Source: Paenibacillus sp. FSL K6-3182
Lineage (GTDB): Bacteria; Bacillota; Bacilli; Paenibacillales; Paenibacillaceae
Reading direction: 5' to 3'
Assembly: GCF_037976325.1 (NCBI RefSeq)
Contig: NZ_CP150265.1
Location: forward strand, 6,523,001 to 6,587,000
DNA length: 64,000 bases
A program made the position numbers and the translations under genes. Below the pieces are notes generated by a model, which was not told the origin of the DNA, made no database searches, and saw nothing but the letters and a program-made list of their open reading frames with translations. The first letter of the stretch is position 1. Each line of letters starts with the position of its first letter. Below, piece after piece: positions 50,479-60,650 of this stretch.

Positions 50479-52299
50479 ATGCGATCCTTTTTTACTCCCT
50501 TTCGACATATTACGCTGCAACGGAAACTGCTTACCTTAGTCATTCCCCTTCTGATTGCAACCGTTGGGATTACCGGGCTGTATTCTTATTACATTGCCTC
50601 GGGAGAAGTGGTAGATAAGCTTCATCAATCTCAAATGAACATGGCGATCAAGACAAAGGATCAACTCGACTATTTTGCCAAAAACACGTTAAGCTTCTCT
50701 AATTACTTGTTTCTAAATCCGACCGTTCAAAGCATGGTTATGAATGGCGACACGCAGCAGCGCCGTGATCAGGTGTTCAAAAATTTGCTGCCGCTTATGG
50801 TTACCGGTGAAACGATCCAATCGCTAGTGCTTTATCCCTCTACGAAGGATGATGTGCCCGCTCAACCGTTTGCGATTACACAGACCGGTATTGCAAGCGC
50901 TATCAGCCTTGAGCGTTTTATGAAAACCCGTTACTATGAGAGGCTCGCTAATACAGAATCAGGACAAATATGGGATATGTTTTACCCTTCGGATGGTATT
51001 CTGCTTGGTGACACCCATCATAAGATCGTTTTAGTGAAGCCGTACAAAAACTTTTACAACTATGTTCGAAGCGGCCTTTTAATTATAGGGATGGACGCAG
51101 ATAAGCTAAGCAAATCCTTATATCATGACGATGAGGAAGCTACACAGTTTATAATGAATGATCAAGGCACCATACTCGCCTCAACTGATTTGCGCATGAT
51201 TGGCAAGCCGATAACAATGCTGCCTGTGTTCGATCAGATGAATACAGCTACCATTAAACCCGCAGAAGGATTAGCGCTGCTTAAGGAAAATGAACATTAT
51301 ATCGTTTCAGATTCCTTATCGGATATTACCGGCTGGCGAACTGTCGTTATCCAAGATCGCAGCAAGCTGGTGCTCGAATTGAAGCATATCGGTTCCGTCA
51401 CCTTCTCGATCATGGCGATCGTTACGCTCATCACGATTATTGTCTCTTGGGTCATTGCCCGCATTATTACGAATCCGATGAAAAAGCTGATGTTCTCCAT
51501 GAGGGCGCTCCAAACGGGGGATTTTACGCAAAGGGTACACTTCAACGGTAACGATGAGATCGGCAGACTCGGCCATTTGTACAATACGATGGTTGGACGA
51601 ATTAAAACCTTAATTGATGACGTATATGCTTCGCGTCTGAAGCAGAAGGAAGCCGAGCTGAAGGCGCTGCAATCGCAAATTAATCCACATTTTCTATACA
51701 ACACTTTAAATATGATAAACTGGAGCGCCGTGCAGAAGGGGGATAAAGAAATATCCGAGATGGTCCTCTCACTCTCCCAAGTTTTCCGACTAAGCCTGAA
51801 TAGCGGCAACGATTTTGTAGAGCTGAAGCATGAGATCGAGCTGGTACGAAACTATTTATTTTTGCAAAAGAAAAGATTTACGACGAGGTTTAATTTTGAG
51901 ATTGATTTGGAGCCCTCGATTGAGCACTTTCGTATGCCTAAGCTGCTCCTGCAGCCGCTTGTCGAGAATGCGATTATCCATGCCATCGAGCCCTCAGGCG
52001 GAAATGGACATATTCACATCAAGGGTTATACAGAGGACTCGCTTATTATTCTAGAAGTCACCGATAACGGACCTGGCATGCCGGAGAAACAGGTATACCT
52101 TCTTAATCAACCAAGCGTAGAGGAGCCAATGCGTAACTTGCAAACGGATGACGCTCACTCTGGGATGGCACTGGCTAACATCAAGGAAAGGCTCGCTTTA
52201 TTTTATGAACAGGCAGAATTCGAGATCGTAAGCAAGGAAGGCTTAGGCACAAGGGTGCAACTGCGAATTAAACAAGGAGGCAATGGAAATGGTGCTTAA
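50479..52299 (+). CDS. sensor histidine kinase, YesM family
   Basis: Membrane kinase of 606 residues, start chosen at ATG 50479, six bases after AGGTG; ATG 50476 and 50461 are alternatives. Two transmembrane helices (about 15-38 and 300-322) flank an extracellular sensor domain. A HAMP linker (ITNPMKKLMFSMRALQTGDF) follows. The His_kinase domain has the phosphoacceptor in SQINPHFLYNTLNMINWSA near 404, and HATPase motifs NAIIHAIEPSGGNG and DNGPGMPE. This class signals with an AraC-type regulator, here the next gene, and usually controls adjacent sugar ABC operons. Confidence 0.93.
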   Translation: MRSFFTPFRHITLQRKLLTLVIPLLIATVGITGLYSYYIASGEVVDKLHQSQMNMAIKTKDQLDYFAKNTLSFSNYLFLNPTVQSMVMNGDTQQRRDQVFKNLLPLMVTGETIQSLVLYPSTKDDVPAQPFAITQTGIASAISLERFMKTRYYERLANTESGQIWDMFYPSDGILLGDTHHKIVLVKPYKNFYNYVRSGLLIIGMDADKLSKSLYHDDEEATQFIMNDQGTILASTDLRMIGKPITMLPVFDQMNTATIKPAEGLALLKENEHYIVSDSLSDITGWRTVVIQDRSKLVLELKHIGSVTFSIMAIVTLITIIVSWVIARIITNPMKKLMFSMRALQTGDFTQRVHFNGNDEIGRLGHLYNTMVGRIKTLIDDVYASRLKQKEAELKALQSQINPHFLYNTLNMINWSAVQKGDKEISEMVLSLSQVFRLSLNSGNDFVELKHEIELVRNYLFLQKKRFTTRFNFEIDLEPSIEHFRMPKLLLQPLVENAIIHAIEPSGGNGHIHIKGYTEDSLIILEVTDNGPGMPEKQVYLLNQPSVEEPMRNLQTDDAHSGMALANIKERLALFYEQAEFEIVSKEGLGTRVQLRIKQGGNGNGA

Positions 52300-53917
52300 A
52301 ATGATCGTTGCAGAGGATGAGCAATCGTTCCGAGAAGGCATTCTTACACTTGTCGACTGGAAGCTGTATGGCATTGAGATTGCCGGAGAAGCGGAAAATG
52401 GCAAACAGGCTTTGGAAATGATTCATAACAATCCCCCTGATTTGCTGCTGACCGATATCCGTATGCCTTTTCTAAACGGTCTTGACCTTATTCGTGAAGC
52501 CAAAGCAGCCGGCCATGAATTTCATTCTGTGCTGCTCACCGGCTACAATGAGTTTGAATATGCCAAGGAAGCGATCAAGCTTGGCGTTTCGGACTACCTC
52601 TTAAAGCCTTGTATGCCGCATGATATTATTCGTGTAATTATGGACTTAAAGCAAAAAATTGAACAATCCGAAAACGAAGATAAAGCTTTAAATGCCCTTA
52701 ACCGCAGCTGGAATCGCAACCTTCATCTGCTGAAAAATCAGATTTTATCGCAATGGGTTCAGCATCCGCTCATGCCTCTGGAGGATCGATCCAGCGTAAT
52801 GAGTGAAGTGGACATGACGCTCTCGTGCGGACCCATTCAAGTCGGTCTGATCCGCATTGACTCCAACAAGGCGCAGAACGTTACCGCATCCAAACGTGAT
52901 TTAGAGCTTATACGTTATGCGCTGCTGAATATTGCAGGTGAAACCCTTCGCCCCTTGTACGATGGCAAGCTTGAAGTGTTTCGCCATGGCGACGAGATGT
53001 TATGGATCGGAAATTATCCAGAAAACACGACCAACGAGGCGATTGAAGGTGCTATGAAGGAGCTCCAGCTTAATCTTGAAGCTTATCTGAAGCTCTCGAT
53101 CAGCATATCAATCAGCTCTGCAGCTGCTTCGGTTGATTATGCGCATATCGGTTACCAGCAAGCGATTGAAGCGATGGAAGCCAGATTCTATCAAGGAAGA
53201 GGCGGCATATTTTTTCATGCCGAGACAGGTAAGCAAACCGCTGCCAAAAGCTCCATTCTAGACGATGCCTATTTGCATCGACTCGAGAAAGACCTGCTTC
53301 TCGCCTTGCAGAACGAGCATTATGAGCAGGCAGTTGATGCCATTGAAGCGAGCATGTCGCATATTCGGAACAATTCGAGCTATTCCAAAGCTGAGGTTCA
53401 TCTGCGCTCCACAAGTCTTATTTTAGAGCTGCAAAAATTCGCCCAAGAGCGCAAAGTTGCCTCTATCGAATGGCAGGACAGCTTCGTGAACTGGATCGAG
53501 CAAATCCCTAACATGGAGACGCTTGATGACTGCTCCGTCGTTCTGCAAAAAATCGTGCAAAGCATCGTCGAGGCTGTATCGAACCAGAAGTCACTGCATC
53601 GTACCGTGCATGCTACCATTGAGCTGATTAAGCAAAAGTACAATACAAATCTCACACTAGAGCTTGCTGCCAAGGAAACCTTCGTCAGCAATTCCTATTT
53701 AAGCTCGCTGTTCAAGCAAGAGCTTGGCGTTAACTTTCTTGATTATTTGCATCAATATCGCGTAGAACAATCGAAGGAGCTGCTGCGCCAAAGCTATAAA
53801 ATTTATGCGGTTTCCAAGCTGGTCGGCTATCAAGAGGAACGTCACTTTAGCTCAACTTTTAAGAAGTGGACCGGACTTACGCCTCGGCAATATCAAAAAA
53901 ACTACAATGCGGGTTGA
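52289..53917 (+). CDS. response regulator with AraC-type DNA-binding domain (YesN family)
   Basis: Protein of 542 residues from ATG 52289, eight bases after AAGGAGG; ATG 52283 is too close. Receiver domain 1-120 with acidic pocket EDEQ and phospho-acceptor Asp in LLLTDIRMPFLNGLDLI near 54, Lys in YLLKPCMP near 107. A long helical middle domain follows. The C-terminal AraC HTH pair is LELAAKETFVSNSYLSSLFK and ISKLVGYQEERHFSSTFKKW-like near 505. The start overlaps the kinase stop, so the two are co-translated. It is the likely activator of the divergent ABC operon. Confidence 0.93.
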   Translation: MVLKMIVAEDEQSFREGILTLVDWKLYGIEIAGEAENGKQALEMIHNNPPDLLLTDIRMPFLNGLDLIREAKAAGHEFHSVLLTGYNEFEYAKEAIKLGVSDYLLKPCMPHDIIRVIMDLKQKIEQSENEDKALNALNRSWNRNLHLLKNQILSQWVQHPLMPLEDRSSVMSEVDMTLSCGPIQVGLIRIDSNKAQNVTASKRDLELIRYALLNIAGETLRPLYDGKLEVFRHGDEMLWIGNYPENTTNEAIEGAMKELQLNLEAYLKLSISISISSAAASVDYAHIGYQQAIEAMEARFYQGRGGIFFHAETGKQTAAKSSILDDAYLHRLEKDLLLALQNEHYEQAVDAIEASMSHIRNNSSYSKAEVHLRSTSLILELQKFAQERKVASIEWQDSFVNWIEQIPNMETLDDCSVVLQKIVQSIVEAVSNQKSLHRTVHATIELIKQKYNTNLTLELAAKETFVSNSYLSSLFKQELGVNFLDYLHQYRVEQSKELLRQSYKIYAVSKLVGYQEERHFSSTFKKWTGLTPRQYQKNYNAG

Positions 53918-54012
53918 CCCAAGCCCTTTGTCGCATAACAAAAAAACTACGACGGCAACTTATAGCAACCTTCTCCGCTACTATCGATTTCAAGCTGTCA
54001 AAGTTAAGTTGA

Positions 54013-54047
54013 AAAGTCCCAGTGAGCTCTTGCTTCACTGGGACTTT
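54013..54047. terminator. bidirectional terminator between YesN and aldehyde dehydrogenase genes
   Basis: Arms AAAGTCCCAGTGA (54013-54025) and TCACTGGGACTTT (54035-54047), with an A run before and a T-rich tail after. The two flanking genes converge here. Confidence 0.85.
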
Positions 54048-54065
54048 CTTGTTTTCCTATTTACA

Positions 54066-55535
54066 TTAAGCTTTCAAAAAAACGGTTTTAATTGAGGTGA
54101 AAAATTCGATTGCCGCTTGCCCCTGCTCTCTCGAATGCGAGCTGGATTGCTTCATTCCGCCAAATGGTGCCTGCAGCTCTACACCTGCCGTTTCTGCATT
54201 TATGCGTACCAAGCCCGCATCCATATCAGAGATAAAGGTCAGAATATGGCTAATATTTTGAGTGTAAATAGAGGCACTCAGTCCATATTCCACGTCATTG
54301 GCCAGCGATAAAGCCTCCTTCAAGTCCACAAAAGGTATGAGCGCCAGTACCGGACCAAAAATTTCCTCCTTGGCAATCGTCATATCCACGGTTACCTTTT
54401 CGAAGACGGTCGGTTGCACGTAATAGCCATTCGTCAATTCCTCATCCTCCGGTATGCTTCCGCCATAGAGAAGGCTCGCCCCTTCCGCGATTCCCTTATT
54501 AATGTAGGAAAGAACGGTATCACGCTGCTTTTCATTGGCACAAGGCCCCATCCATGTGGTGGAATCCTTCCCATTTCCCAGCTTCAATTGTTTGACTTGA
54601 TCCAGCAGCTTCGCCCGGAACGCTTCATAAATCGAGGCTTGCACGAGGACCCTGCTCGTAGCCGTACATTTTTGTCCCGTGGATTTCAAACCGCCGCTAA
54701 TCGCTGCTTCTACGGCAAGATCGAGGTTAGCATCTTCAGCGACGATAAGCGGATTTTTTCCGCCCATCTCCAATTGATACTTGGCTCCACGCGAAAGAGC
54801 CGCTTGGCCAATCTGCTTCCCTACTTTATTGGACCCCGTAAAGGTAATACCTTGAATATTGGAATGATTGGCAATACCGCCTCCAATTAGAGCACCGTCA
54901 CCTGTGACCATATTGACAACGCCAGGTGGAAAACCCGCTTCTTCAAAACAAGCTAAGAGCTTAGCTGCCGTAATCGACGTTTCAATGGCTGGCTTTATGA
55001 CAATCGTATTGCCATAAATAAGCGCCGGCGCCATTTTCCACATCGGGATCGCAACCGGAAAATTCCACGGCGTTATGACACCTACGACACCTAGAGGCAC
55101 TCGAGTTGTGAACATGATCGCCTCATGATCAGTTGAAGGAATAACGTCACCTGTCTTCCGCATGCCTTCCCCGGCATAATAACGAAGAATGGCAACTCCA
55201 CGAGCCGTTTCACCTTTACATTCCGCAAGGGTCTTGCCCATCTCGCGCATCATGGTTCCAGCTATATCTTCCAGTCTTGCCTCCAAGAGGTTGGCTGCCT
55301 TGAACAGATAATCGCCCCGGGCCGCACCCGAGAGCTTCCGCCATGCTTCTTTGGCACGATTTGCGGCATTCACCGCAAGATCAAGATCCGCTTCATTTGA
55401 ATCTTGCACATATCCGACGATCTCAGACGAATTGGCAGGATTAATGCTTTCCGTCAACCTTCCGGTTGCGGATACGCTCCATTTTCCATCAATAAAATTC
55501 AAATAAGTCTGCTCTATAGTCATTTCTCTATTCAC
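54066..55535 (-). CDS. aldehyde dehydrogenase (2-oxoglutarate-semialdehyde dehydrogenase-like)
   Basis: NAD(P)-dependent aldehyde dehydrogenase of 489 residues. Conserved parts: [20 protein letters not shown] near 160, [20 protein letters not shown] near 234, catalytic Glu in [20 protein letters not shown] near 260, catalytic Cys in [15 protein letters not shown] near 292, and [13 protein letters not shown] near 395. At this length and beside a sugar-acid dehydratase, a 2-oxoglutarate semialdehyde or similar C5/C6 semialdehyde is a plausible substrate. It is the last gene of the nine-gene catabolic cluster, ending in a strong terminator. Confidence 0.88.
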   Translation of the reverse strand: MNREMTIEQTYLNFIDGKWSVSATGRLTESINPANSSEIVGYVQDSNEADLDLAVNAANRAKEAWRKLSGAARGDYLFKAANLLEARLEDIAGTMMREMGKTLAECKGETARGVAILRYYAGEGMRKTGDVIPSTDHEAIMFTTRVPLGVVGVITPWNFPVAIPMWKMAPALIYGNTIVIKPAIETSITAAKLLACFEEAGFPPGVVNMVTGDGALIGGGIANHSNIQGITFTGSNKVGKQIGQAALSRGAKYQLEMGGKNPLIVAEDANLDLAVEAAISGGLKSTGQKCTATSRVLVQASIYEAFRAKLLDQVKQLKLGNGKDSTTWMGPCANEKQRDTVLSYINKGIAEGASLLYGGSIPEDEELTNGYYVQPTVFEKVTVDMTIAKEEIFGPVLALIPFVDLKEALSLANDVEYGLSASIYTQNISHILTFISDMDAGLVRINAETAGVELQAPFGGMKQSSSHSREQGQAAIEFFTSIKTVFLKA

Positions 55536-55556
55536 TCCATCCCTTGGGTTATCGCA

Positions 55557-56489
55557 TTAGTGCACTGAAGGAATTCCCAGCCCTTCGGCAAACTTGTCGG
55601 ATTGAATGGCAGACGAATGATATCGATTGAGAACTTGAATGCCCAAATGAGCTCTGCGCACTTTCTCCCTGCACTGGGCGATAGCCAGCTCTTTGTTGTG
55701 AATCCCCGCCGGATACACGCTAGCTGCATTTCGAAGACCGAATTTCAGATAAACCGGCGAAGCGATTCTTACAATTTCCGGAATTTCATAGTTGCGGATA
55801 AAACCGCCCAAGTCATCCGGCGACTCAATATAGAGATCAATCGGAGCATCAACCACGGTTCGAATCGATGACAGCTGTGGAAGTGTAATATCGCCAGGCA
55901 AATTCAAGGTAGTGCCGCCAAGCTCCGTAAAAATCCGAGCATTTACCGGATTGGTCGGACTCATCAGCGCTGAAATTTTAACAACCAAATTGGCTGGCAG
56001 CTGTCCCTTGATTTTCGCTTGATTGATCAGCCATAATAAGCCTTCATCCGCCACAAGCACGCTTCGAATGCCTAATTCCGCCGCTCGGAATATTTCTTCC
56101 AAACCGTATAGCAACTGATCCATTCCGGCATGCCGCCCGCCAAGCAGCTTTCCGCTGCTGCTAAGAGACATGGCTCCGATATCAAAGCTCATGCGAGGCC
56201 CGACGAAGAGGCATACCTCCATCCCTTCCGCCATGCCCATTTGTACCATATCGCCAATTTCGGAATCGCTTAACAGCATAATTCCGCTGCCCTGAGAGAC
56301 TCGGTTGACCTTTAGTCCAAATTGCTTGGCTTCTGCAATGACGCTCTCCATAATTGCAGGACCCTCTACCGAAGGGATTTCCACACGGTAATGGGCTCCA
56401 TCTTCAAATCTTTTAGCACTTGTCGCGAGCTGATACTGCTCTTTGTCCGGCAGGCCCAGACTAGCCGCAAACGCTTGAGCTTTGTTCAT
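55557..56489 (-). CDS. U32-like TIM-barrel protein of unknown function
   Basis: Protein of 310 residues, no signal peptide. It looks like the barrel part of peptidase-U32 proteins: SVLVADEGLLWLINQAK near 160, LVVKISALMSPTNPVNARIF near 178-200, LNLPGDITLPQLSSI near 208, and PVYLKFGLRNAASVYPAG near 250. It lacks the C-terminal E-x-F-x2-G-x-x-C signature that defines proteolytic U32 enzymes, so a peptidase role is unlikely. It sits between dehydratase and aldehyde dehydrogenase (49 and 21 bp), exactly where a 2-keto-3-deoxy-acid-handling enzyme would be expected. The family call is moderate, the role inferred. Confidence 0.55.
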   Translation of the reverse strand: MNKAQAFAASLGLPDKEQYQLATSAKRFEDGAHYRVEIPSVEGPAIMESVIAEAKQFGLKVNRVSQGSGIMLLSDSEIGDMVQMGMAEGMEVCLFVGPRMSFDIGAMSLSSSGKLLGGRHAGMDQLLYGLEEIFRAAELGIRSVLVADEGLLWLINQAKIKGQLPANLVVKISALMSPTNPVNARIFTELGGTTLNLPGDITLPQLSSIRTVVDAPIDLYIESPDDLGGFIRNYEIPEIVRIASPVYLKFGLRNAASVYPAGIHNKELAIAQCREKVRRAHLGIQVLNRYHSSAIQSDKFAEGLGIPSVH

Positions 56490-56538
56490 CGTTGTTTCCC
56501 CCTCGAATCACTCCATGTATGTGAATGACTAACTCCCA

Positions 56539-58260
56539 CTAACCTCTTCCGACGGTTGGTTCTATAAATTTTGCTTCCTCTTTGGAATTTGGACGCAGAA
56601 AAGCAAGGTCGCAGCCTTCGTCGGCTTGCAAAACATGATCCGCATGCAGCTTCATAAACCCTCGCTTATGGGGACGAACAGGCGACCAATCCTGCAAACG
56701 CTCGCGTATTTCCGCGTCCATAAGCTCTACACTAAGCGTACCGTGATCGAGGTCTACCACTATCCAATCTCCGCTTCGAATGGCAGCGATAGGCCCTCCA
56801 AGCTGGGCTTCCGGCGAAACATGCAAAATATTCGTACCAAAGCTTGTTCCACTCATTCGGGCGTCGCTGATTCGTACCATATCCCGAATTCCCTGCTTTA
56901 ACAGCTTCTTCGGAATTGGCAGCGCTCCCCATTCGGGCATCCCTGCTCCCACCGGTCCACAGTTTCGCAGAACTAACACGGAGGTCTCATCCACCTCCAG
57001 CTGCTCGCTATCAATGGTTTCATACATCTCTTCATAGCTATCGAATACTATGGCTTGGCCTCTATGTTGATGATTGATTAAGGAACTAGCTGCTCGTTTC
57101 AGAATAGCTCCCGAAGGAGCCAAATTACCTGTTAGTACAGCAATGCCCGCTTCCACTTTATAAGGTTCGGCCAGAGAATAAATAACATCATTCCGGTAAG
57201 AGGGATAATCGCGATAACATTCTTCAAGCGTAGTTCCCAGTGCACTCAGACAGGTCGCATCGAGCTGGGGCAGCAGCCTGCTGATCACAGCGCCAAGTCC
57301 GCCTGCTTCAAAAAAGTCATCCATACTGTGCTCTCCACTTGGTTGAAGATTGACCAAAAGCGGAATTTCACTTGATCTTTCTTCATATCTCTTTAAGGGG
57401 ATATGGATCCCGAGTCGCCCTGCAATCGCAGTTAAGTGGATAACGGCATTGGTAGAGCCGCCAAGCGCTGCCAGCAGCTTGATGGCATTATCAAATGCGG
57501 CTTCGGTCATTAGACGAGCCGGAGTCAACTCTTCCCTAACCATCGCAACAATTCGTTTGCCCGTTTCTTCGGCTGCCCATTTACGGCTGGCATGCGTGGC
57601 CGGAATCGTGGAAGTGCCCGGCAGCATCATGCCGAGAATCTCCGATAGGCATTTCATCGTAGAGGAGGTACCCATGACGGGACATCCTCCCTGCGTGCAT
57701 GAAATGCATTTCTCCAGCTCGTTCCATTCCTCGTCTGTCAGAAGGCCCGCATTGTAATCATCCATCAGCTTCCAAAGATCCGTCCCATAATTCACTTTCT
57801 TCCCGCGAAAGGAACCCGATGCCCGGTGTCCGGCAGCAAGCTGCAGCGAAGGAATATTGCTGCTGGCTGCACCCATAAGCTGGGCGGGTGTTGTCTTATC
57901 GCATTCGCAAAGCAGCACTGCGCCGTCAATCGGCAATGCCCGAATGGATTCCTCAACGTCCATCGCCATCAAATTGCGATAAGGCAGATCCGAAGGCTTC
58001 ATAAAATCAGCAGGCGTCGTGATCGTATGCATCTCAAGCGGGTATCCTCCAGCAAGCAGCACTCCACGTTTGACAAACTCGACTAATTCTTTATGGGGCG
58101 CATTGCAGCTATTCAAATCACTCCAAGAGTTGAAAATGCCAATAATCGGCTTGCCTACAAATGATTCCGGAACATGCCCGTTAGCCCTCATGGCCGACAG
58201 ATGCTGGAATCGCGTTTCCTTTGACGGATGTTTAAACCATCGGTCACTGCGCAAAGACAT
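56539..58260 (-). CDS. IlvD/Edd-family sugar-acid dehydratase
   Basis: Iron-sulfur dehydratase of 573 residues from the ATG at 58260, two bases after the stop of the epimerase gene, with the AGAGGTGATTTGAGC ribosome site. Cluster-binding cysteines are in NSWSDLNSCNAPHKELV near 54, LLCECDKTTPAQLMG near 127 and CISCTQGGCPVMGTSSTMKC near 195. It belongs to the branch that dehydrates pentonates or hexonates (arabinonate, xylonate, gluconate type) to 2-keto-3-deoxy acids, not branched-chain synthesis, judged by the catabolic neighbours. Confidence 0.9.
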   Translation of the reverse strand: MSLRSDRWFKHPSKETRFQHLSAMRANGHVPESFVGKPIIGIFNSWSDLNSCNAPHKELVEFVKRGVLLAGGYPLEMHTITTPADFMKPSDLPYRNLMAMDVEESIRALPIDGAVLLCECDKTTPAQLMGAASSNIPSLQLAAGHRASGSFRGKKVNYGTDLWKLMDDYNAGLLTDEEWNELEKCISCTQGGCPVMGTSSTMKCLSEILGMMLPGTSTIPATHASRKWAAEETGKRIVAMVREELTPARLMTEAAFDNAIKLLAALGGSTNAVIHLTAIAGRLGIHIPLKRYEERSSEIPLLVNLQPSGEHSMDDFFEAGGLGAVISRLLPQLDATCLSALGTTLEECYRDYPSYRNDVIYSLAEPYKVEAGIAVLTGNLAPSGAILKRAASSLINHQHRGQAIVFDSYEEMYETIDSEQLEVDETSVLVLRNCGPVGAGMPEWGALPIPKKLLKQGIRDMVRISDARMSGTSFGTNILHVSPEAQLGGPIAAIRSGDWIVVDLDHGTLSVELMDAEIRERLQDWSPVRPHKRGFMKLHADHVLQADEGCDLAFLRPNSKEEAKFIEPTVGRG

Positions 58261-58262
58261 GC

Positions 58263-59240
58263 TCAAATCACCTCTTCCATCCGAATTCGTGTTGTTGTTG
58301 TCACTTGCTCGCCAGGCTGAAGAACACGGAAGCCCGTCAGCTCCTGCGGTAGCTGCAAGTTTGGTGCATTCGTTATCCAGGTATAAGGCTCTGGGCACAA
58401 ATAACCCTGCCGTGCATCATGGTTGTAGACTACCCAATGCTTAAAATGCTCGTCCGCGCTGTACACAACGCGAATGCCGGAATTCAGATCGGTTAGCACT
58501 GCCTCATTGGCTCCCGATTCTGCTGTCTGAAACGCATCGTCCAGCGCGTGCTCGACTAAGCTTTTCCCCTCGCGCAGCTCCTCCAAATAAGGAATATCCA
58601 CTAGTTCGCCGGTTGGCAAAAAACGTTCGTCCAGCACCCACTGCTTATCCGCATTGAGAGAGAATCGACATTTCGCCAGATCTCCAGAGCGGTCGAACGG
58701 ATAATTAAAGGTCGTATGATAGCCCAGTCCCCAAGGAAATGGCGCGGCATCCCGGCTGCTGATTGTCGCTTTAATCGTGAGCGTTGCCCGCTCCAAGATG
58801 TAACTCATTTGAACACTAAATGAATGTGGAAACCGAGCTAAAATCGCTTCATGCTCATCGGAATAAATGATCGTCTCCAGTACGATCCTCTCTCCCTCTG
58901 ACTCTGCCCGTAAAAGCTTCCATGGCGCATCAAATAATAAGCCATGGGTATGATTGTGCTCAGCCGCATCATTAATATCAAACTGGTAGTCTCTGCCATG
59001 AAATGCGAACCTGCCATCGGCAATGCGATTGGGAGGAAAGAGGATCGGCAGGCCATACAAGATAGGATCTGCCTTATACGATTCCTGGTTTTCTGGAAAT
59101 CGCAGCAATTCAAGATCTTTATTTTTTAATCGCAAAGATAGTAGGTTACTTCCCCAAGCCGGTACCAGCGTGAACGCCAGCTCCTCATTCTGTACCCTTA
59201 TTGCCGTTTCCCCATAAAGCTCAAACTGTTCGATAGCCAA
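58263..59240 (-). CDS. aldose 1-epimerase (galactose mutarotase-like)
   Basis: Protein of 325 residues with the beta-super-sandwich aldose-epimerase fold. It starts MAIEQFELYGETAIRVQNEE. LVPAWGSNLLSLRLKNKDLE near 31, the catalytic-His regions AEHNHTHGLLFDAPWKLL near 95 and PWGLGYHTTFNYPFDRSG near 165, and the catalytic-Glu end LCPEPYTWITNAPNLQLPQE near 282. It interconverts anomers of the incoming sugar ahead of the dehydrogenase. It is translationally close to both neighbours (14 and 2 bp). Confidence 0.9.
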   Translation of the reverse strand: MAIEQFELYGETAIRVQNEELAFTLVPAWGSNLLSLRLKNKDLELLRFPENQESYKADPILYGLPILFPPNRIADGRFAFHGRDYQFDINDAAEHNHTHGLLFDAPWKLLRAESEGERIVLETIIYSDEHEAILARFPHSFSVQMSYILERATLTIKATISSRDAAPFPWGLGYHTTFNYPFDRSGDLAKCRFSLNADKQWVLDERFLPTGELVDIPYLEELREGKSLVEHALDDAFQTAESGANEAVLTDLNSGIRVVYSADEHFKHWVVYNHDARQGYLCPEPYTWITNAPNLQLPQELTGFRVLQPGEQVTTTTRIRMEEVI

Positions 59241-59254
59241 TTCTGCCTGCCCCC

Positions 59255-60601
59255 TTAATTAAAGTGCTGTCTCATCGCAGCAAGGCTAGGCAGTTCAAGA
59301 ATATCATCCAGCAGCGCACGAGCCTGTTTCTCGGAACGGGTCCACGGATCCATCATAATTAACTGAACAAGATCTTCAAGATTCCCGCTATCATAAGCCT
59401 GCAGCTCAATTTCCACCGGAGCGACACGGTCACGAAGCGCAAAGTTAATCAGAGGCTTAGGCAAGCCTTTGGTCTTAATGCCTTGAACGCCAATTCCACT
59501 GACGTAACAAGGAATTTCCACCTGAAAATCGAGCGGGATGCCCGGCACGTAGTTGCTGTCATTCAATATATTAAGGATCATCACTCTAGGCACATCACAT
59601 GCTATCGCTTCAATAAACGGAATCATTGGTTCTGACGAATGCACTGGCGGGAAATGATCCATAACTGCTTCTGTCGTATTTTCGGAAACCTTCCGAATCC
59701 TCTCTACGCCAGCTGCACCTCCCGCGAAGTAAAGATCCCGCCACCAAGCCTGAGGGTCTTCCTTATAGAGTTGCTCCGTCTCTTGATCCGCATGGTGCCA
59801 AGCCGGCCAAGAGCCGCCACCCGGATTTCCCGTATCGCCAATGGGAAATACGCCGAACTTCTTATAGAGATCAAGCGCTTTGGGACCTAACCAGTCGCAG
59901 GTAGCGCAGTTCTCAATATAAGCAGCCGATTTTTCTTCGATCCAACGATCCAAAATAGGAAATGCATTTTCCCCTTTGTACCGGAACTCGGTCAGCCAAA
60001 TAAAGTGATTCACGCCTGGAATCTCATACGTAATATGATTCGGGTCGAGTCCGATCACCTCAGCCACAGCTTTTACCCCGTTAGAACCATGGCAAAAGCC
60101 TGCCAGCTTGGCCTGTGGATACTTGCGCTGCAAGTAGGTTACGCCCGCCATGACTGGGTTGGACACGAGCATATACCAAGCGTCCGGACAAATTTCCAAA
60201 ATATCCAGCATAACCGATTCCATCAGGCGCAGCTGATCGAAATTAATCCAGAAACCTTCGTCATGCATCACATGCAGGCTCCCGCCAAACCGATAACCGT
60301 GCTTCTGGGCAATATCCCATCCGTCCTTCAAGCGCTGATGGCCTCCGACTAGCGCAGCAAGCACGACGAAGTCGGCTCCACTTAGCGATTCTCTCCGGTC
60401 CGTCGTCTTCTCCAGCACCAGATGGATATTAGCTTCTTTGGCGTAGCGTTCGCAAAGGGAATATGCGCTTTCCAATCTCTGCTCATCTATATCCATAAAG
60501 CTGACGACACTGCCTTCAAGAGAAGGCGTCAAGCAGATGTCCTTGATTAGACTGAGGGAGAACATGGCAGATCCTGCTCCGATAATACTAATTTTAGCCA
60601 T
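59255..60601 (-). CDS. GH4-family glycosidase (alpha-galacturonidase/alpha-glucosidase type)
   Basis: NAD- and metal-dependent glycoside hydrolase of family GH4, 448 residues from ATG 60601 with GGAGG just before it; a longer frame overlapping the SDR gene is less likely. Rossmann start AKISIIGAGSAMFSLSLIKD. NPVMAGVTYL near 153, metal-ligand Cys in AGFCHGSNGVKAVAEVIGLD near 174 and His in IPGVNHFIWLTEFRYKG near 204. It hydrolyses glycosidic bonds in imported oligosaccharides by an oxidation-elimination route. The CHG motif resembles LplD-type alpha-galacturonidases, but substrate assignment is tentative. Confidence 0.85.
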   Translation of the reverse strand: MAKISIIGAGSAMFSLSLIKDICLTPSLEGSVVSFMDIDEQRLESAYSLCERYAKEANIHLVLEKTTDRRESLSGADFVVLAALVGGHQRLKDGWDIAQKHGYRFGGSLHVMHDEGFWINFDQLRLMESVMLDILEICPDAWYMLVSNPVMAGVTYLQRKYPQAKLAGFCHGSNGVKAVAEVIGLDPNHITYEIPGVNHFIWLTEFRYKGENAFPILDRWIEEKSAAYIENCATCDWLGPKALDLYKKFGVFPIGDTGNPGGGSWPAWHHADQETEQLYKEDPQAWWRDLYFAGGAAGVERIRKVSENTTEAVMDHFPPVHSSEPMIPFIEAIACDVPRVMILNILNDSNYVPGIPLDFQVEIPCYVSGIGVQGIKTKGLPKPLINFALRDRVAPVEIELQAYDSGNLEDLVQLIMMDPWTRSEKQARALLDDILELPSLAAMRQHFN

Positions 60602-60650
60602 AGGTATAACCTCCATATGAGAGTGAATGATTTTGAATGAGGGCTTGTTA

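Noticed and set aside
58261..58398. N-terminal extension of the IlvD/Edd gene
   Set aside because: Overlaps the epimerase gene; ATG 58260 has a proper ribosome site and the typical family N-terminus.
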